DNA of 64,000 bases from PALSA-270 sp963770915. Its GTDB lineage: Bacteria > Acidobacteriota > Terriglobia > Terriglobales > Acidobacteriaceae. Positions 17,454 to 26,642 of this stretch are shown here, piece after piece. The stretch covers positions 806,001-870,000 of the forward strand of contig CAVYRG010000001.1 of assembly GCA_963770915.1 (NCBI GenBank). The letters run 5' to 3'. The first letter of the stretch is position 1. The number at the start of each line of letters is the position of its first letter. The translations under genes were made by a program, and so were the position numbers. The notes under the pieces were generated by a model. That model saw only the letters and a list, made by a program, of their open reading frames with translations. It did not search any database and was not told where the DNA came from.

Positions 17454-19386
17454 AACCGCTTGGCTCACACTGCTGGCTTTGCTGGCCTTAAGTTCCAAAG
17501 CTCGGGCGGGCGTGAACGTTCCAGACTGGGTCAAGCAGGCAGCAGCCCAGTCCATCCCACACTATTCCGACGAAACCAATGCTGTCGTTTTGGTTGATCA
17601 GACTGAGGAAAACGTCACGGGGCCCGGCGAGTACGTGGAGCACTATCGGCGTGTGGTGCGAATCCTTCGTCCTGATGGGCGCAACGAAGGGGACTTCGGA
17701 GTCGGCCTGAGCCGCGAAGAGAAAGTCCAGAGCGTACACGCCTGGACCATCGACAGCTCCGGACACGAGCTCGAACTGAAAGACAAGGATTTTCTGCAGG
17801 GCAACCCCTTCCGAGATGAGCTGTATTCCGATGTTCACTACGTGCACGGGGCCGCGCCGGGTTGCGACGCGGGAGCTGTGGTCGCATTCGAATACACCGT
17901 ACGCAGGCGTGATTGGTTGAATCAGATGGACTGGGCCTTCCAAGAAGACATCCCGGTGCGCGACGCCCAGTTCAGCGTGCAGCTGCCGCAAGGCTGGGAG
18001 TACAAGACATCGTGGACCGGCTCTGCGGACGCTCGTCCCGTGCAAACCGGAAATTCCCCGCTGTGGGAGGTTCGCGATGTCCCTGGAATCGAGCGCGAGC
18101 CTTCGATGCCTTCTTATCGCGCTCTCCTCGGCCGTATGGAACTTGCCTATTTTTCTGCCGGCGAGCCCCTGGTGGGCTCGTGGGCGTCACTAGGCCAGTG
18201 GTACGGGGGACTAACTGCGGGTCGACGAACCGCGACTCCGGACATTGCGGAAGAAGCGCGCCAATTGACCGCCGGCAAAACCGACTTTGACAGCAAAGTC
18301 CGCAGCCTAGCTTCCTTTCTGCAAACTCAGGTCCGCTACGTCGCGATTGAGATTGGAATCGGGGGATATCAACCCCATGCGGCCGGGGACATATTTCATG
18401 CCCGCTACGGCGACTGCAAAGACAAGGCCACGCTGCTCAGCAGCATGCTGCAGGAAGTGGGTATCGGGTCTGACTATGTTCTGATTAACACCGAACACGG
18501 AGTTGTCGACCCGGGGGTGCCCTCCGCGGTTTTCGATCACGCTATCCTAGCGATCGAGATACCGCCCGGTGCAGGCGCCAACTACCAGAGCGTAATCACA
18601 AGCAAGGCCGGGGTCCGCTATCTGCTATTCGACCCGACCGACGAATACACGCCCCTGGGAACGTTGCGCGCAGAGCTGCAGGACACCTATGCGCTCCTGG
18701 TGACCGATTCCGGCGGCGAGTTGATCCACACGCCGCTTCTTCCGCCAGCCGACAACCTCCTTTCACGCAGCGGGCATTTCACTCTGAGCGCGGAAGGAAC
18801 GCTCTCCGGCGAAGTGACGGAAACGCGCACCGGCGACCACGCCATGCGGGAACGCGCCGAACTGCTGTATGCCAACCAGCAGGAACGGGTGCAGCGCATG
18901 GAACGGAAGTTGAATCAATCGCTGAAAGGGTTCACGCTGGAAAGCAGCAACATCGAACACCTCGACCAGCTGCAAACGAATCTCGTGCTCGATCTGAAGT
19001 TTGCGGCGCCGCAGTACGGGCAGGTTCGGGGAACGCTTATGCTGGTTCGACCGCGCGTCCTAGGGGAGAAGAGCTTTGAGGTCCTGGGCAAGCCGCGCCA
19101 CTATGCCTTCGTGCTCGGTGGCACCTCAGAGGAGACTGACGACTACGAAATCGAACTGCCGCCCGGATATGTTGTCGATGATGTCCCGGAGGCCGTGAAG
19201 GCGGACGTGGGATTCGCCAGCTACCAGAGCAAGTTCGAGGTCCTGGGCTCTGAGCTTCATTACTCGCGCGAATACATCGTGCGCGACCGCCGCGTCACTC
19301 CCGATCACGTTGCGCAACTCCGCAAATTCGAAGGAATGATCGGAGCGGACGAATCCGCAGTGGTGATTCTTCGACGTACCCAGTAA
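17437..19386 (+). CDS. secreted DUF3857 / transglutaminase-like protein
   Basis: Exported 649-residue protein: signal peptide (about 1-24), DUF3857 domain (about 45-215), transglutaminase core (about 255-370) and a C-terminal beta-sandwich region. The catalytic box ARYGDCKDKATLL has the nucleophile Cys327, and downstream His (FDHAILAIEI) and Asp (LLFDPTDEYTPLG) fit the Cys-His-Asp triad. Proteins of this type are abundant in Bacteroidetes and Acidobacteria and are thought to be periplasmic or outer-membrane associated transamidases or proteases, but no substrate is established. The coupling with an inactive paralogue suggests a two-subunit complex (inference). Confidence 0.87.
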   Translation: MPRPTRTAWLTLLALLALSSKARAGVNVPDWVKQAAAQSIPHYSDETNAVVLVDQTEENVTGPGEYVEHYRRVVRILRPDGRNEGDFGVGLSREEKVQSVHAWTIDSSGHELELKDKDFLQGNPFRDELYSDVHYVHGAAPGCDAGAVVAFEYTVRRRDWLNQMDWAFQEDIPVRDAQFSVQLPQGWEYKTSWTGSADARPVQTGNSPLWEVRDVPGIEREPSMPSYRALLGRMELAYFSAGEPLVGSWASLGQWYGGLTAGRRTATPDIAEEARQLTAGKTDFDSKVRSLASFLQTQVRYVAIEIGIGGYQPHAAGDIFHARYGDCKDKATLLSSMLQEVGIGSDYVLINTEHGVVDPGVPSAVFDHAILAIEIPPGAGANYQSVITSKAGVRYLLFDPTDEYTPLGTLRAELQDTYALLVTDSGGELIHTPLLPPADNLLSRSGHFTLSAEGTLSGEVTETRTGDHAMRERAELLYANQQERVQRMERKLNQSLKGFTLESSNIEHLDQLQTNLVLDLKFAAPQYGQVRGTLMLVRPRVLGEKSFEVLGKPRHYAFVLGGTSEETDDYEIELPPGYVVDDVPEAVKADVGFASYQSKFEVLGSELHYSREYIVRDRRVTPDHVAQLRKFEGMIGADESAVVILRRTQ

Positions 19387-19396
19387 GGTCGTCTGC

Positions 19397-22300
19397 TTAC
19401 TGCACCACCAGCTGCACGGTCGTGGTGCGCGTAGCCGATCCGGTGGAAGCGGTCACGGTCACGGTGTAAGTGCCCGCCGGTGTGCCGGTCGTCGTGGTGA
19501 AGGGCGTAGTGGTGCCGCAACCTGCCTGAAGAAGAATCAGGGTCAAAAATCCGCCGAGCAGCAAACCCAGCGCCAGGCGCCGCTTACGCGACAAGGTTCC
19601 CCCGATGCCCAATCCCAGGAAGGCCAGCCCGGAAACCGGCAGCCAGGCCGCATAGAACGGACCACCTCTTCGCCAGCGCTCGACGGTCGTGGTGACTCGC
19701 GCCGTCGTGTTGATGTTGAGTACTGAACTCACCGGGCCGTTGGCGAGGTTGGGAAACGGATTGGTGCTGAACGTGGCCGTCGCGCCTGTCGGCAAACCCG
19801 AACTGGCGGCAAGGGTCACACTGCTGGGAATGGCTCCCGTCGGCGTCGCGTTAACCGTGTAGCTGGCGAATCCGCCCGCAGCTACGGTTTGGCTGGCGGG
19901 GCCTACGGTAAGCGCAAAGTCGTTTACCGTCGCGGTCGCGGTCGCCGACGCCTGGAAGGCGGTTCCCGGCACGCTTACCGTACCCGAATTTCCAAGTGGC
20001 GGCGGGGTCGGCGGAGGCACTTGCGGAGTGGTCGTCGTCGAGGGAGTCGGGGTGAGGACAATAGTCACGGTGGCGGCGGTGGCGCCGCTTGCCGTTGTGC
20101 TTAAGGTTCCAAGGTTGCACTGCACTGCCCCGCCGTTGACTTGTGTTCCACAATTGCCGGGGGTTGCCGTCGCCGATACAAAGCTGGCGTTCGGACTGGT
20201 TACCGAGTAGTTGTCGGTGAAAGTAACTTGCGAAGCTACGTCGCCCAGATTCGCGATCAAGTACTTGAACGTAACCTGATTGCCCACGCCCACCGGGCTC
20301 GGAGCCGCGGTCGCCGTCATGGACAAACTTATCTGGGGGTTCAGCCGGGCCACAAAGGCATCGCTGGGCCCTGAGAGCGCGCTCTGGAATGCGCTCAGCA
20401 GGGGGAATCCGCTGCCTGAAGCAGTTTCCCCGACCACATAGCTGGCACCCTGTGAATCCACCGCAATGCCGGTTCCCATGTCTGTCCCGTTGCCGCCCAG
20501 GTAGCTCACGTTGGTGGCGCAGTGAACGCCTGGCCCCGGCGTGCATCCTTGGCTCGCCGTGGTATCCAAGTTGGCGACGAACGCATCGCGGCCTCCTCCG
20601 GGAGTCGCCTGGACCGCGTTCTGCGTCAGCAGATTGGGAGACTCCGTCCAGCCGGTGATGCGCGCGCCTCCCACCGAATCCGCCGCGATTGCCGTGCCAA
20701 CTTCGTCAGCGCTACCCCCAAGATAAGAAGAGTAGATGAGAGTCACTGCCGTTGGCGTGGTGCTAGTTGTCGCGGGCGGAGTATAAGCGCCCAGCTTCAC
20801 CACGAAAACGTCCTTGCCCCCAGAACTTCCCGCCTGGTAAGGCACGGCCGCGGTACCCAATGCCATATCGCCGGAGGTCGTGTATCCGGTGATATACGCA
20901 GCGCCGCCGTTATCCACCGCAATCCCATAGCCGACTTCGTCGCCGCTTCCCCCAAAGTAGGTCGAGTACTGCAATTGCGCTCCCGAAGCGGCCGCCGGGT
21001 TGATCTTGGCCACGAAGGCATCCATCGCCGTGACGACGGCCGAACAATTTGGCGCGGTAGTAGGGGCCACAGCTTCGGGCGTGTCAAGACAGCCCTGCAA
21101 AGCATTCAAGATGGGGAAATCGCTCGAGATCCCGATGTGCAGAAAATTCGTGCCCCCGGTGATGTACGCATTGCCGTTGCGGTCCACCGCGATTCCGCCA
21201 CCCACGGCGACCCCATTGGTCGGATTTCCGCCGCCAAAATACGTGGAATACGGAACGCTCTGCACCCCGATGGCAATCGGATCCACCTTGGCCATGAAAA
21301 ACTGGTTGGTCGCCATCGAGCTGGTCTGGAATCCCCCCACCGTAGCCGGAAACTCAACCGTTGAAGACGGCGCATCGGTGGATGTAGTAGTTCCAGTGAC
21401 GTAGATCTTGCCCAGCAGGTCAAGCGCAACGCCGGAGGCCACGTCGATGCCGTTGCCGGAAAGATAGGTTGAATACTCCAAAGCCGAGCCGGTGGGGTCA
21501 AGCCGGGTGACGAACACGTGCTTGTTGCCGCTCGACTCCGGACTCTGCTGATAAGCACCGTTGGTAACGGGAAAGTCTGTCGAGTTGGTCGTGCCCGCGA
21601 CCACTACAAAAAAGCCGGAGTCGACGGCGATTCCGGCAGCCGAGTCGATGCCGCTGCCGCCCAAATACGTTGTGAAAAGCTGGACGGTGCCGGTGTTATC
21701 GAATTTCGTGACGAACACATCGGCCGCACCCCCACCGCCAATGTGGCTTGCCGCACCCCCGCTGGGGAAAGGGAAATCCGTCGAGGTGGTGGCGCCCGCA
21801 ATGTAAGCGTTGGCAGCAGAATCCACCGCAATGGAGGGACAACCTGGAGTGAATTGCGCTCCCGTAATGGTTGAGCAGCTTTCGGCTCCGCTCCCGCCAA
21901 GGTAGGTCGAATAGCTCAGGACGGGATCGATCACCAGAACTCGGCTGTGGTCATAGGACCCGAGCCCAAATCCAACCCGGCCATCGGCGCGCAGCGCAAA
22001 ACGCCCATCCACGGCCTTTTTTTCTGAACCGACTTTCTGGTAAACGCGCGGTGCGGCAAGACGGACTTCGCTGCCGTCTGCACTGGCAACCAGAAGATCT
22101 CCTTTCTCGTTGAGCTGCAAGCCCTCAAAACCCTGCTCGGCAGAAGTTTGGACGAGCATCGAAACCAGGTTTGGGTCGGCGCCGGGCGCAACCTCAAAGT
22201 CATACTCCAAATGGCCTTGATTGCCGTAGTAAACCAGGTCGATCCCCGGATAAACGTCGTGGTATCGCACGCGCGCAAATTCGGGCACATTGCGGTGCCA

Positions 22301-22777
22301 CTGCGACGGATCGTCTCCGATCAAGTAGTTGCTTTTGCCCGGCAGCTCGTCGGAGGCGATGATGGCCGGGCTGGGATTCGCATCCGTCAGTGCCATCCGC
22401 ACTACGGAAACATTGCGCGCTCCGGATTTCGCCGGGACAGATTGTAGGGCGAGCACCGCCTGCTCTTTCGTTAGAAACAGCGTATAGCCCGCTCCGCGGA
22501 CCAGGAATTTGACATTGGCATCGCTCTGCCCCTCATTGGCTTCGAAAGCCAGCGGCCTGGAACCATAGCCCGTCTCCAGTCGTGCTGTGCGGGCCGGAGA
22601 GGACGCCGGCTGAGCGAGAACAGCGGATGGCGAGAGAGGCGCCGCTTCATTCCGCTCGGCTGGACGCGCCGGCGCGAACGTCAGCAGGGCTGATCCCGCC
22701 AAGACAAGAAAGGTGACCGCAGCCAGCAAGCGGCCCACCGAAAAACGCTTTCCCGACACACGGCGATTCAATCTCAA
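19397..22777 (-). CDS. large secreted SBBP-repeat / DUF11 protein
   Basis: Secreted protein of 1126 residues. After a long signal region (about 1-40) comes an N-terminal domain typical of acidobacterial beta-propeller proteins (about 65-280, 'PLAFEANEGQSDANVKFLVRG'), then a series of about eight SBBP repeats (about 285-790) with the recurring pattern Y-S-T-Y-L/F-G-G-S-G-x-D-x-x-x-G-I-A-V-D. A DUF11-type domain (about 810-900), a Pro/Thr linker, an Ig-like segment, a hydrophobic helix (about 1055-1095) and a short tail follow. The repeats predict a beta-propeller or solenoid at the cell surface. It converges on the DUF3857 pair with a 10-bp gap. The function is unknown, with adhesion or polymer binding possible. 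Confidence 0.85.
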   Translation of the reverse strand: MRLNRRVSGKRFSVGRLLAAVTFLVLAGSALLTFAPARPAERNEAAPLSPSAVLAQPASSPARTARLETGYGSRPLAFEANEGQSDANVKFLVRGAGYTLFLTKEQAVLALQSVPAKSGARNVSVVRMALTDANPSPAIIASDELPGKSNYLIGDDPSQWHRNVPEFARVRYHDVYPGIDLVYYGNQGHLEYDFEVAPGADPNLVSMLVQTSAEQGFEGLQLNEKGDLLVASADGSEVRLAAPRVYQKVGSEKKAVDGRFALRADGRVGFGLGSYDHSRVLVIDPVLSYSTYLGGSGAESCSTITGAQFTPGCPSIAVDSAANAYIAGATTSTDFPFPSGGAASHIGGGGAADVFVTKFDNTGTVQLFTTYLGGSGIDSAAGIAVDSGFFVVVAGTTNSTDFPVTNGAYQQSPESSGNKHVFVTRLDPTGSALEYSTYLSGNGIDVASGVALDLLGKIYVTGTTTSTDAPSSTVEFPATVGGFQTSSMATNQFFMAKVDPIAIGVQSVPYSTYFGGGNPTNGVAVGGGIAVDRNGNAYITGGTNFLHIGISSDFPILNALQGCLDTPEAVAPTTAPNCSAVVTAMDAFVAKINPAAASGAQLQYSTYFGGSGDEVGYGIAVDNGGAAYITGYTTSGDMALGTAAVPYQAGSSGGKDVFVVKLGAYTPPATTSTTPTAVTLIYSSYLGGSADEVGTAIAADSVGGARITGWTESPNLLTQNAVQATPGGGRDAFVANLDTTASQGCTPGPGVHCATNVSYLGGNGTDMGTGIAVDSQGASYVVGETASGSGFPLLSAFQSALSGPSDAFVARLNPQISLSMTATAAPSPVGVGNQVTFKYLIANLGDVASQVTFTDNYSVTSPNASFVSATATPGNCGTQVNGGAVQCNLGTLSTTASGATAATVTIVLTPTPSTTTTPQVPPPTPPPLGNSGTVSVPGTAFQASATATATVNDFALTVGPASQTVAAGGFASYTVNATPTGAIPSSVTLAASSGLPTGATATFSTNPFPNLANGPVSSVLNINTTARVTTTVERWRRGGPFYAAWLPVSGLAFLGLGIGGTLSRKRRLALGLLLGGFLTLILLQAGCGTTTPFTTTTGTPAGTYTVTVTASTGSATRTTTVQLVVQ

Positions 22778-22894
22778 AAGCCCTCCGAGTTTTTCGGCTG
22801 CGCGACGAGGAAGAAGAAACGACGCCCTAGCAACAACCTAGCTCGCGCCGGCATAGCGGCATGGGTGATCGTCATCTGAAAACGGGTGAAAAAA

Positions 22895-22932
22895 TAAGTA
22901 ACTACTTAAACATCTGACGGATAGCCTGTCAA
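22895..22932 (-). promoter_or_regulatory. putative promoter with overlapping palindrome for the SBBP gene
   Basis: On the minus strand TTGACA (22932-22927) is followed after 17 bases by TTAAGT (22909-22904). The -10 lies inside a palindrome TAAGTA-AC-TACTTA (22895-22908), a likely operator position. The leader to the SBBP ATG would be about 120 bases. Confidence 0.4.
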
Positions 22933-23406
22933 GCTGGCAGCGCTTCCTGGGCCTTGTTCTGGTCAGATGCGCCGAGTTCATATTGGAGATGCCGGACGCG
23001 ATGCAAAACCGCGGCCACCCGGCAAATCCGGGCTAGCGAAGAATCCGCCATGGCCGCTGCCGGGAAAATTCACCTCAAGGCTGCAAGTGATTGCACTTGA
23101 CGTAAAAGTTCGCAGGCCTCACCCGGTTCTCAAGTGCTTGATTTCATAGTGGGAGGCTTTCCCTCCCAATGGCAGCCGGCTTGCACGAATCTCCAAGTCG
23201 TTCGGTCAGCCTTCTCCGGCCCTCCCCAAAAACTCTCGATCCCCTTCGATTTTCCGCCGCTGCGCGGCCGCGAGGTTAACCGATGCAATTCCCCCGGCTC
23301 TTAAGTTCTTGCAAACAGACGTTGAGTAAGTACTCTTGTTCTGCTATCTGATTTTTCCCAGGCGAAAGGCTCCCGCCAGGACGGCCTGGAAGCAGGCGTT
23401 ATTTCC
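22933..23406 (+). other. structured intergenic region upstream of PilZ gene
   Basis: No convincing gene in this 474-bp stretch. Several stems are visible: CCCGGCA...TGCCGGG enclosing about 45 bases (about 23017-23070), CAAGTG-ATTG-CACTTG (about 23086-23101), and GGGAGG-CTTTC-CCTCCC (about 23151-23168), followed by ATGGCAGCCGGCTTGCA. The last phrase and an upstream GACGTAAAA...AGGCCT resemble pieces of the c-di-GMP-I riboswitch, but the conserved GAAA tetraloop and GACGCAAAGC core are not intact, so it is left as an unassigned structured leader. Confidence 0.3.
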
Positions 23407-23814
23407 GTGCAAATTGATGAAATGAATCCGGGACCGAACAACGCCGTGAGTGATTCAGCGCAGGAACGCCGAGCCATGCGGCGTTTCGACATGCGCTTGC
23501 CGGCCGCGGTTCGCGAGGTCGGAGGCGGGTACGGGGAATTGCTGACCGAAACACAAAACGTCAGCGCCCGCGGAGTTTTCTTTTATCTTGATCGTCCGCT
23601 TGCCGAAGGCACCCGCCTGGAAGTGACCCTCACATTCCCGCCCCACATTACTTTGACCGACTCCGTCCGGGTTCGCTTTGTTGCTCGCGTCCTGCGCGTG
23701 GCTGAGCCTCTGCCCGCAGCTCGCATCGGAATCGCCGCTTTTATCGAGGAATACGAATTCCTCCGCTCGAACGTCGGCAGCGATCAGGTTCGCGAGCCCG
23801 TCAGCGGCAACTAG
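23407..23814 (+). CDS. PilZ domain protein
   Basis: Cytosolic protein of 135 residues with a complete PilZ domain: the arginine motif ERRAMRRFDMR (about 19-29) and N-x-S-x-R-G (NVSARGVFF, about 53-61), with following strands 'GTRLEVTLTFP' and 'FVARVLRVAEP'. It is expected to bind c-di-GMP. Its TAG stop overlaps the stop of ccmD on the other strand (CTAG at 23811-23814), so the genes converge tightly. The upstream region is long and structured, suggesting leader-based regulation. Confidence 0.78.
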   Translation: MQIDEMNPGPNNAVSDSAQERRAMRRFDMRLPAAVREVGGGYGELLTETQNVSARGVFFYLDRPLAEGTRLEVTLTFPPHITLTDSVRVRFVARVLRVAEPLPAARIGIAAFIEEYEFLRSNVGSDQVREPVSGN

Positions 23815-23945
23815 GCCGCGAGTTTCTTCAGCTCCTCAACTTTGCTGCGCAACCGCCGGTAGCGGCGGAATATTGTCCGCAGGTAGGCAATGTGGATGAG
23901 CCAGGTTGCCGTGTACGCGGCATAGAGGTAAGGGATGGGATTCAT
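23811..23945 (-). CDS. ccmD: CcmD-like small membrane protein
   Basis: A 44-residue protein with one transmembrane helix (PYLYAAYTATWLIHIAYL, about 5-22) followed by a strongly basic cytosolic helix (RTIFRRYRRLRSKVEEL). This is the CcmD pattern: a tiny protein that bridges the CcmABC transporter and heme-loaded CcmE. The ATG at 23945 overlaps the ccmC stop by 4 bases, which fixes the start although the frame stays open further upstream. Last gene of the ccmE-A-B-C-D operon. Confidence 0.75.
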   Translation of the reverse strand: MNPIPYLYAAYTATWLIHIAYLRTIFRRYRRLRSKVEELKKLAA

Positions 23946-24631
23946 CGGGAACTCCGCGTTTCGAGCAGCGATTCCAAAGCCTGCATCTCTTCCACCTGCT
24001 GCCGCATAACTTCCAGGCGGTAGCGCGACCAGAACACCAGTCCGCCGAAGCAGAGAAACGCAGCCCAATTGAGCAGCCACACGTGCAGCATGCGCGGATC
24101 AATCGAGCCTCCGCCGCCCACCACCGGCTGCGGATGCTGGGTGCGGAAAAACCAAATGGAGAAATACACCAGCGGCACATCCAGCGCGCCAAAAATCGCC
24201 AGCGCTGCGGCAAGCACTGGCGTCTGCCCGCCACTCGAAAAGCGCCGTAGCACGAGGTAACTGACATAGATCAGCCATAGCACCAGCGTCGAAGTGAGCC
24301 GCATATCCCAGGTCCACCATATGCCCCAAACCGGCCGCGCCCACAGCGGCCCGGTAACCAAAACCACGGTGCAAAAGACGACGCCGATCTCGGCTGCGGA
24401 AACCGCCACCGCATCCGCTTTCGGGTTGCGGCCGATCAGGTACACGATCGAGGCCACGAAGTTCGTCAGGAAAAAGACGAACGCCGTCCATCCCGAGGGC
24501 ACGTGGTAGTAAATGATGCGGTAGATATCGCCCTGCATCTGGTCGGTGGGCGCAACGACCAGCGCCTGATAAAGCGCGTAGCTCAGCAGGATGGCCGTCA
24601 AGATCGCGAGGATGGGGAAAGCTCGTTTCAT
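23942..24631 (-). CDS. ccmC: heme handling protein CcmC
   Basis: Inner-membrane protein of 229 residues with six hydrophobic segments. The periplasmic tryptophan-rich heme loop is present (PVWGIWWTWDMRLTS, about 100-114), with flanking histidines (YHVPSGW about 42, and the later His near 175), as in CcmC, which presents heme to CcmE during cytochrome c maturation. It overlaps ccmB upstream by 4 bases (24628-24631) and ccmD downstream by 4, so the three are translationally coupled. Confidence 0.92.
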   Translation of the reverse strand: MKRAFPILAILTAILLSYALYQALVVAPTDQMQGDIYRIIYYHVPSGWTAFVFFLTNFVASIVYLIGRNPKADAVAVSAAEIGVVFCTVVLVTGPLWARPVWGIWWTWDMRLTSTLVLWLIYVSYLVLRRFSSGGQTPVLAAALAIFGALDVPLVYFSIWFFRTQHPQPVVGGGGSIDPRMLHVWLLNWAAFLCFGGLVFWSRYRLEVMRQQVEEMQALESLLETRSSR

Positions 24632-25311
24632 TCCGCTTGCAGAACCATCTCAAAGAAAAACAAACACGCAACCGTAAACACTACATCGTACATTCCCAGC
24701 ATCGCCATCCAAACTCGCAGCGTCGGCAGGTCTTCGCCGCTCAAGATCACCGTGGTGGCGTTCACCATGGCAAGCAGAGCCGGCACGCAAATGGGAAACA
24801 GAAGCAGCGGCAACATGATTTCCCGGCTGCGCGTGCGCAGCGACATTGCCGCAAAGAACGTGCCGTTGACCACCAGCGCCCAGGTGCCCAGTACGCTGAG
24901 TGGAATCAGCGCCCATGCCGGACCCAACGCACGCAAATTATAGAATACGATGAACAGCGGCGCCATTAACAGCTCCAGAATGCTTACGAAAATCAAGTTC
25001 CCCAGGGCCTTTGCCAGAAACAGGGAGTTGGCCGGAGCCGGAGAAACGCGGTAAGCATCGAGCACTTGATTGCGCAGCTCTCGAGCCCAGGTTTGATTCA
25101 GGGCCACCACCGCGGCAAAGAGAAGCGCCACCCATATCAGCCCTCCCGCAATTTGCCGCGATTCCTGGGCGGTCGGATCAAAAGAAAAGCTGAAGATCAC
25201 CACCACCAGCAGGGCAAAAAACAGCATGGCGTTGATGGCATCCTTGGAGCGCCACTCCAGGCGAATGTCCTTGGCCAATGTGGCCGCTGTGATGTTGGTG
25301 GGTTTGGGCAT
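24628..25311 (-). CDS. ccmB: heme exporter membrane subunit CcmB
   Basis: ABC-transporter permease of 227 residues with six transmembrane segments and the family phrase 'FDPTAQESRQIAGGLIWVALLFAAVVALNQTWARE' condensed around residues 45-80. CcmB pairs with CcmA and CcmC and uses ATP to release heme-CcmE. It lies 64 bp after ccmA and overlaps ccmC by 4 bases. The length agrees with the family (about 220). Confidence 0.9.
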   Translation of the reverse strand: MPKPTNITAATLAKDIRLEWRSKDAINAMLFFALLVVVIFSFSFDPTAQESRQIAGGLIWVALLFAAVVALNQTWARELRNQVLDAYRVSPAPANSLFLAKALGNLIFVSILELLMAPLFIVFYNLRALGPAWALIPLSVLGTWALVVNGTFFAAMSLRTRSREIMLPLLLFPICVPALLAMVNATTVILSGEDLPTLRVWMAMLGMYDVVFTVACLFFFEMVLQAE

Positions 25312-25375
25312 GATGGCAGCTAACAGCGGTCAGCGCTCAGCACTCGGCTTTCTCCATTTCTGTATTCTGCCTTCA

Positions 25376-26068
25376 TCATTCTGCCTTGGTATTCTTTTCT
25401 TCCCTCTTCACGATCAATCCCGCTTCCATCCAAACGAACTCGTCAGCGGCGCCTTCCAGTAGCGCCGCTTGGTGGGTGACCACAAAAAGCGTCTTGCCCG
25501 CGTTGCGCATCTCCACCAGCAGGCTCACCATTTCGCGCGCCGAGCGCACATCCACATTGGAAAACGGCTCATCGAGCAGCAGAATTTTAGGATCGTTCAA
25601 CAGCGCCCGCGCCAGCGACATCCTCTGCCGCATACCCTGCGAGTACTGCCCCACCGGCCGGGTGAGATCTGGATTCAGATTCACCGCCCGAATGACCTGC
25701 GCGCACCGTTCGGGATCAGTAATGCCGTACAGCTGCGCGAAATAGCGCAAGTTCTCCAGCCCGCTCATTTCGTCGTAAAGCAACGACGGATGGGCCATGT
25801 AGCCGATCTGCGCTCGCACCGTGCGGAGATCATTGCTTCCGAGCAACGTAGTACTGCCGCGCGTAGGCTGTGACAGCCCGGCAAGAGTCCGCAGCAACGT
25901 CGTCTTCCCTGCCCCGTTGTCACCGAGAATGGCGCACAGGCGCCCTGGGGAGAAATCTGCCGTCACCCCGCGCAGCGCGGCAAAGCGTCCGAATTGTTTG
26001 ACGAGATTCCTGACTGAGACGATGGGAGTGGAACCTGGCGCAGTTTGCGGGATCGAGAGGTCAGTCAC
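25376..26068 (-). CDS. ccmA: heme exporter ATP-binding subunit CcmA
   Basis: ABC ATPase of 230 residues. Walker A GDNGAGKTTLL (about 48-58), Q-loop, signature motif YSQGMRQRMSLARALL (about 134-149; the 'SQGMRQR' form is typical of CcmA and related export ATPases), Walker B ILLLDEPFSNVD and the H-loop (VVTHQA). It energises the CcmABCD complex. The last residues (EEKNTKAE) run into a 64-bp spacer before ccmB that carries CATTCTGCCTT-type repeat sequence. Confidence 0.9.
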   Translation of the reverse strand: MTDLSIPQTAPGSTPIVSVRNLVKQFGRFAALRGVTADFSPGRLCAILGDNGAGKTTLLRTLAGLSQPTRGSTTLLGSNDLRTVRAQIGYMAHPSLLYDEMSGLENLRYFAQLYGITDPERCAQVIRAVNLNPDLTRPVGQYSQGMRQRMSLARALLNDPKILLLDEPFSNVDVRSAREMVSLLVEMRNAGKTLFVVTHQAALLEGAADEFVWMEAGLIVKREEKNTKAE

Positions 26069-26153
26069 GATGGCAGGAACACAATCTCCAATCGATGACG
26101 ATAGCCGATGCCCTCGATGATGTCGAGTGAGGATGCCGTGGGACGAAACGAGA

Positions 26154-26642
26154 TCAGTTGGCCATGCTCGGGCCGCCGGGCTTCTCGACTTGCGTCATGC
26201 TTTTACCGGGCGCACCGGCAGGCGCCCCGTTGGCCGGCGCATTGGGCGCGGGCGCATACTTCGAGGCGCATTTTGCCTGCAATTCGTTGGCGTGAAAAAC
26301 GCCGTCGCGCCCGAAGTGCCCGGCAGCCAGGGCTTGTGAATTGTCTTTGAAAGTGTCGGGCGGCGGCTCCGTACCCACGTAGGAAACTTGCAGAACCTGA
26401 TCGTTTTCGGCTAATTCAAAATCCACATTGGGGCCATGCCGCTTGATCGACCCCGGAATGACGCTGCCCGCCACGCGCAGCCGACGACTGTAGGCACCGT
26501 CTCCCATCTTGTGCAGCTCGCCGATGGTGACGTAGTAGCTCTTGCTTTCCTGCACGCCGGTGTACGCCAGATAGCCCAGCGCAACCAGAATCACCAGCGT
26601 CACCGCACCAAATTTTAGGTATTTGGAAGTCTCACTTGGCAT
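26154..26642 (-). CDS. ccmE: periplasmic heme chaperone CcmE, CxxxY variant
   Basis: Carries heme covalently to apocytochrome c. The 162-residue protein has one N-terminal signal anchor (about 9-28) and the OB-fold strands (YSRRLRVAGSVIPGSI; VDFELAENDQVLQVSYVGTEPPPDTF). In classic CcmE the heme-binding residue is His in an H-x-x-x-Y motif; here the motif reads LQAKC125ASKY129, so Cys replaces His. CxxxY CcmE is known from archaea and some sulfate reducers. The tail (130-162) is Pro/Gly/Ala rich and disordered. It is the first gene of the operon, 85 bp before ccmA. No ccmF or ccmH is in this window. Confidence 0.85.
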   Translation of the reverse strand: MPSETSKYLKFGAVTLVILVALGYLAYTGVQESKSYYVTIGELHKMGDGAYSRRLRVAGSVIPGSIKRHGPNVDFELAENDQVLQVSYVGTEPPPDTFKDNSQALAAGHFGRDGVFHANELQAKCASKYAPAPNAPANGAPAGAPGKSMTQVEKPGGPSMAN

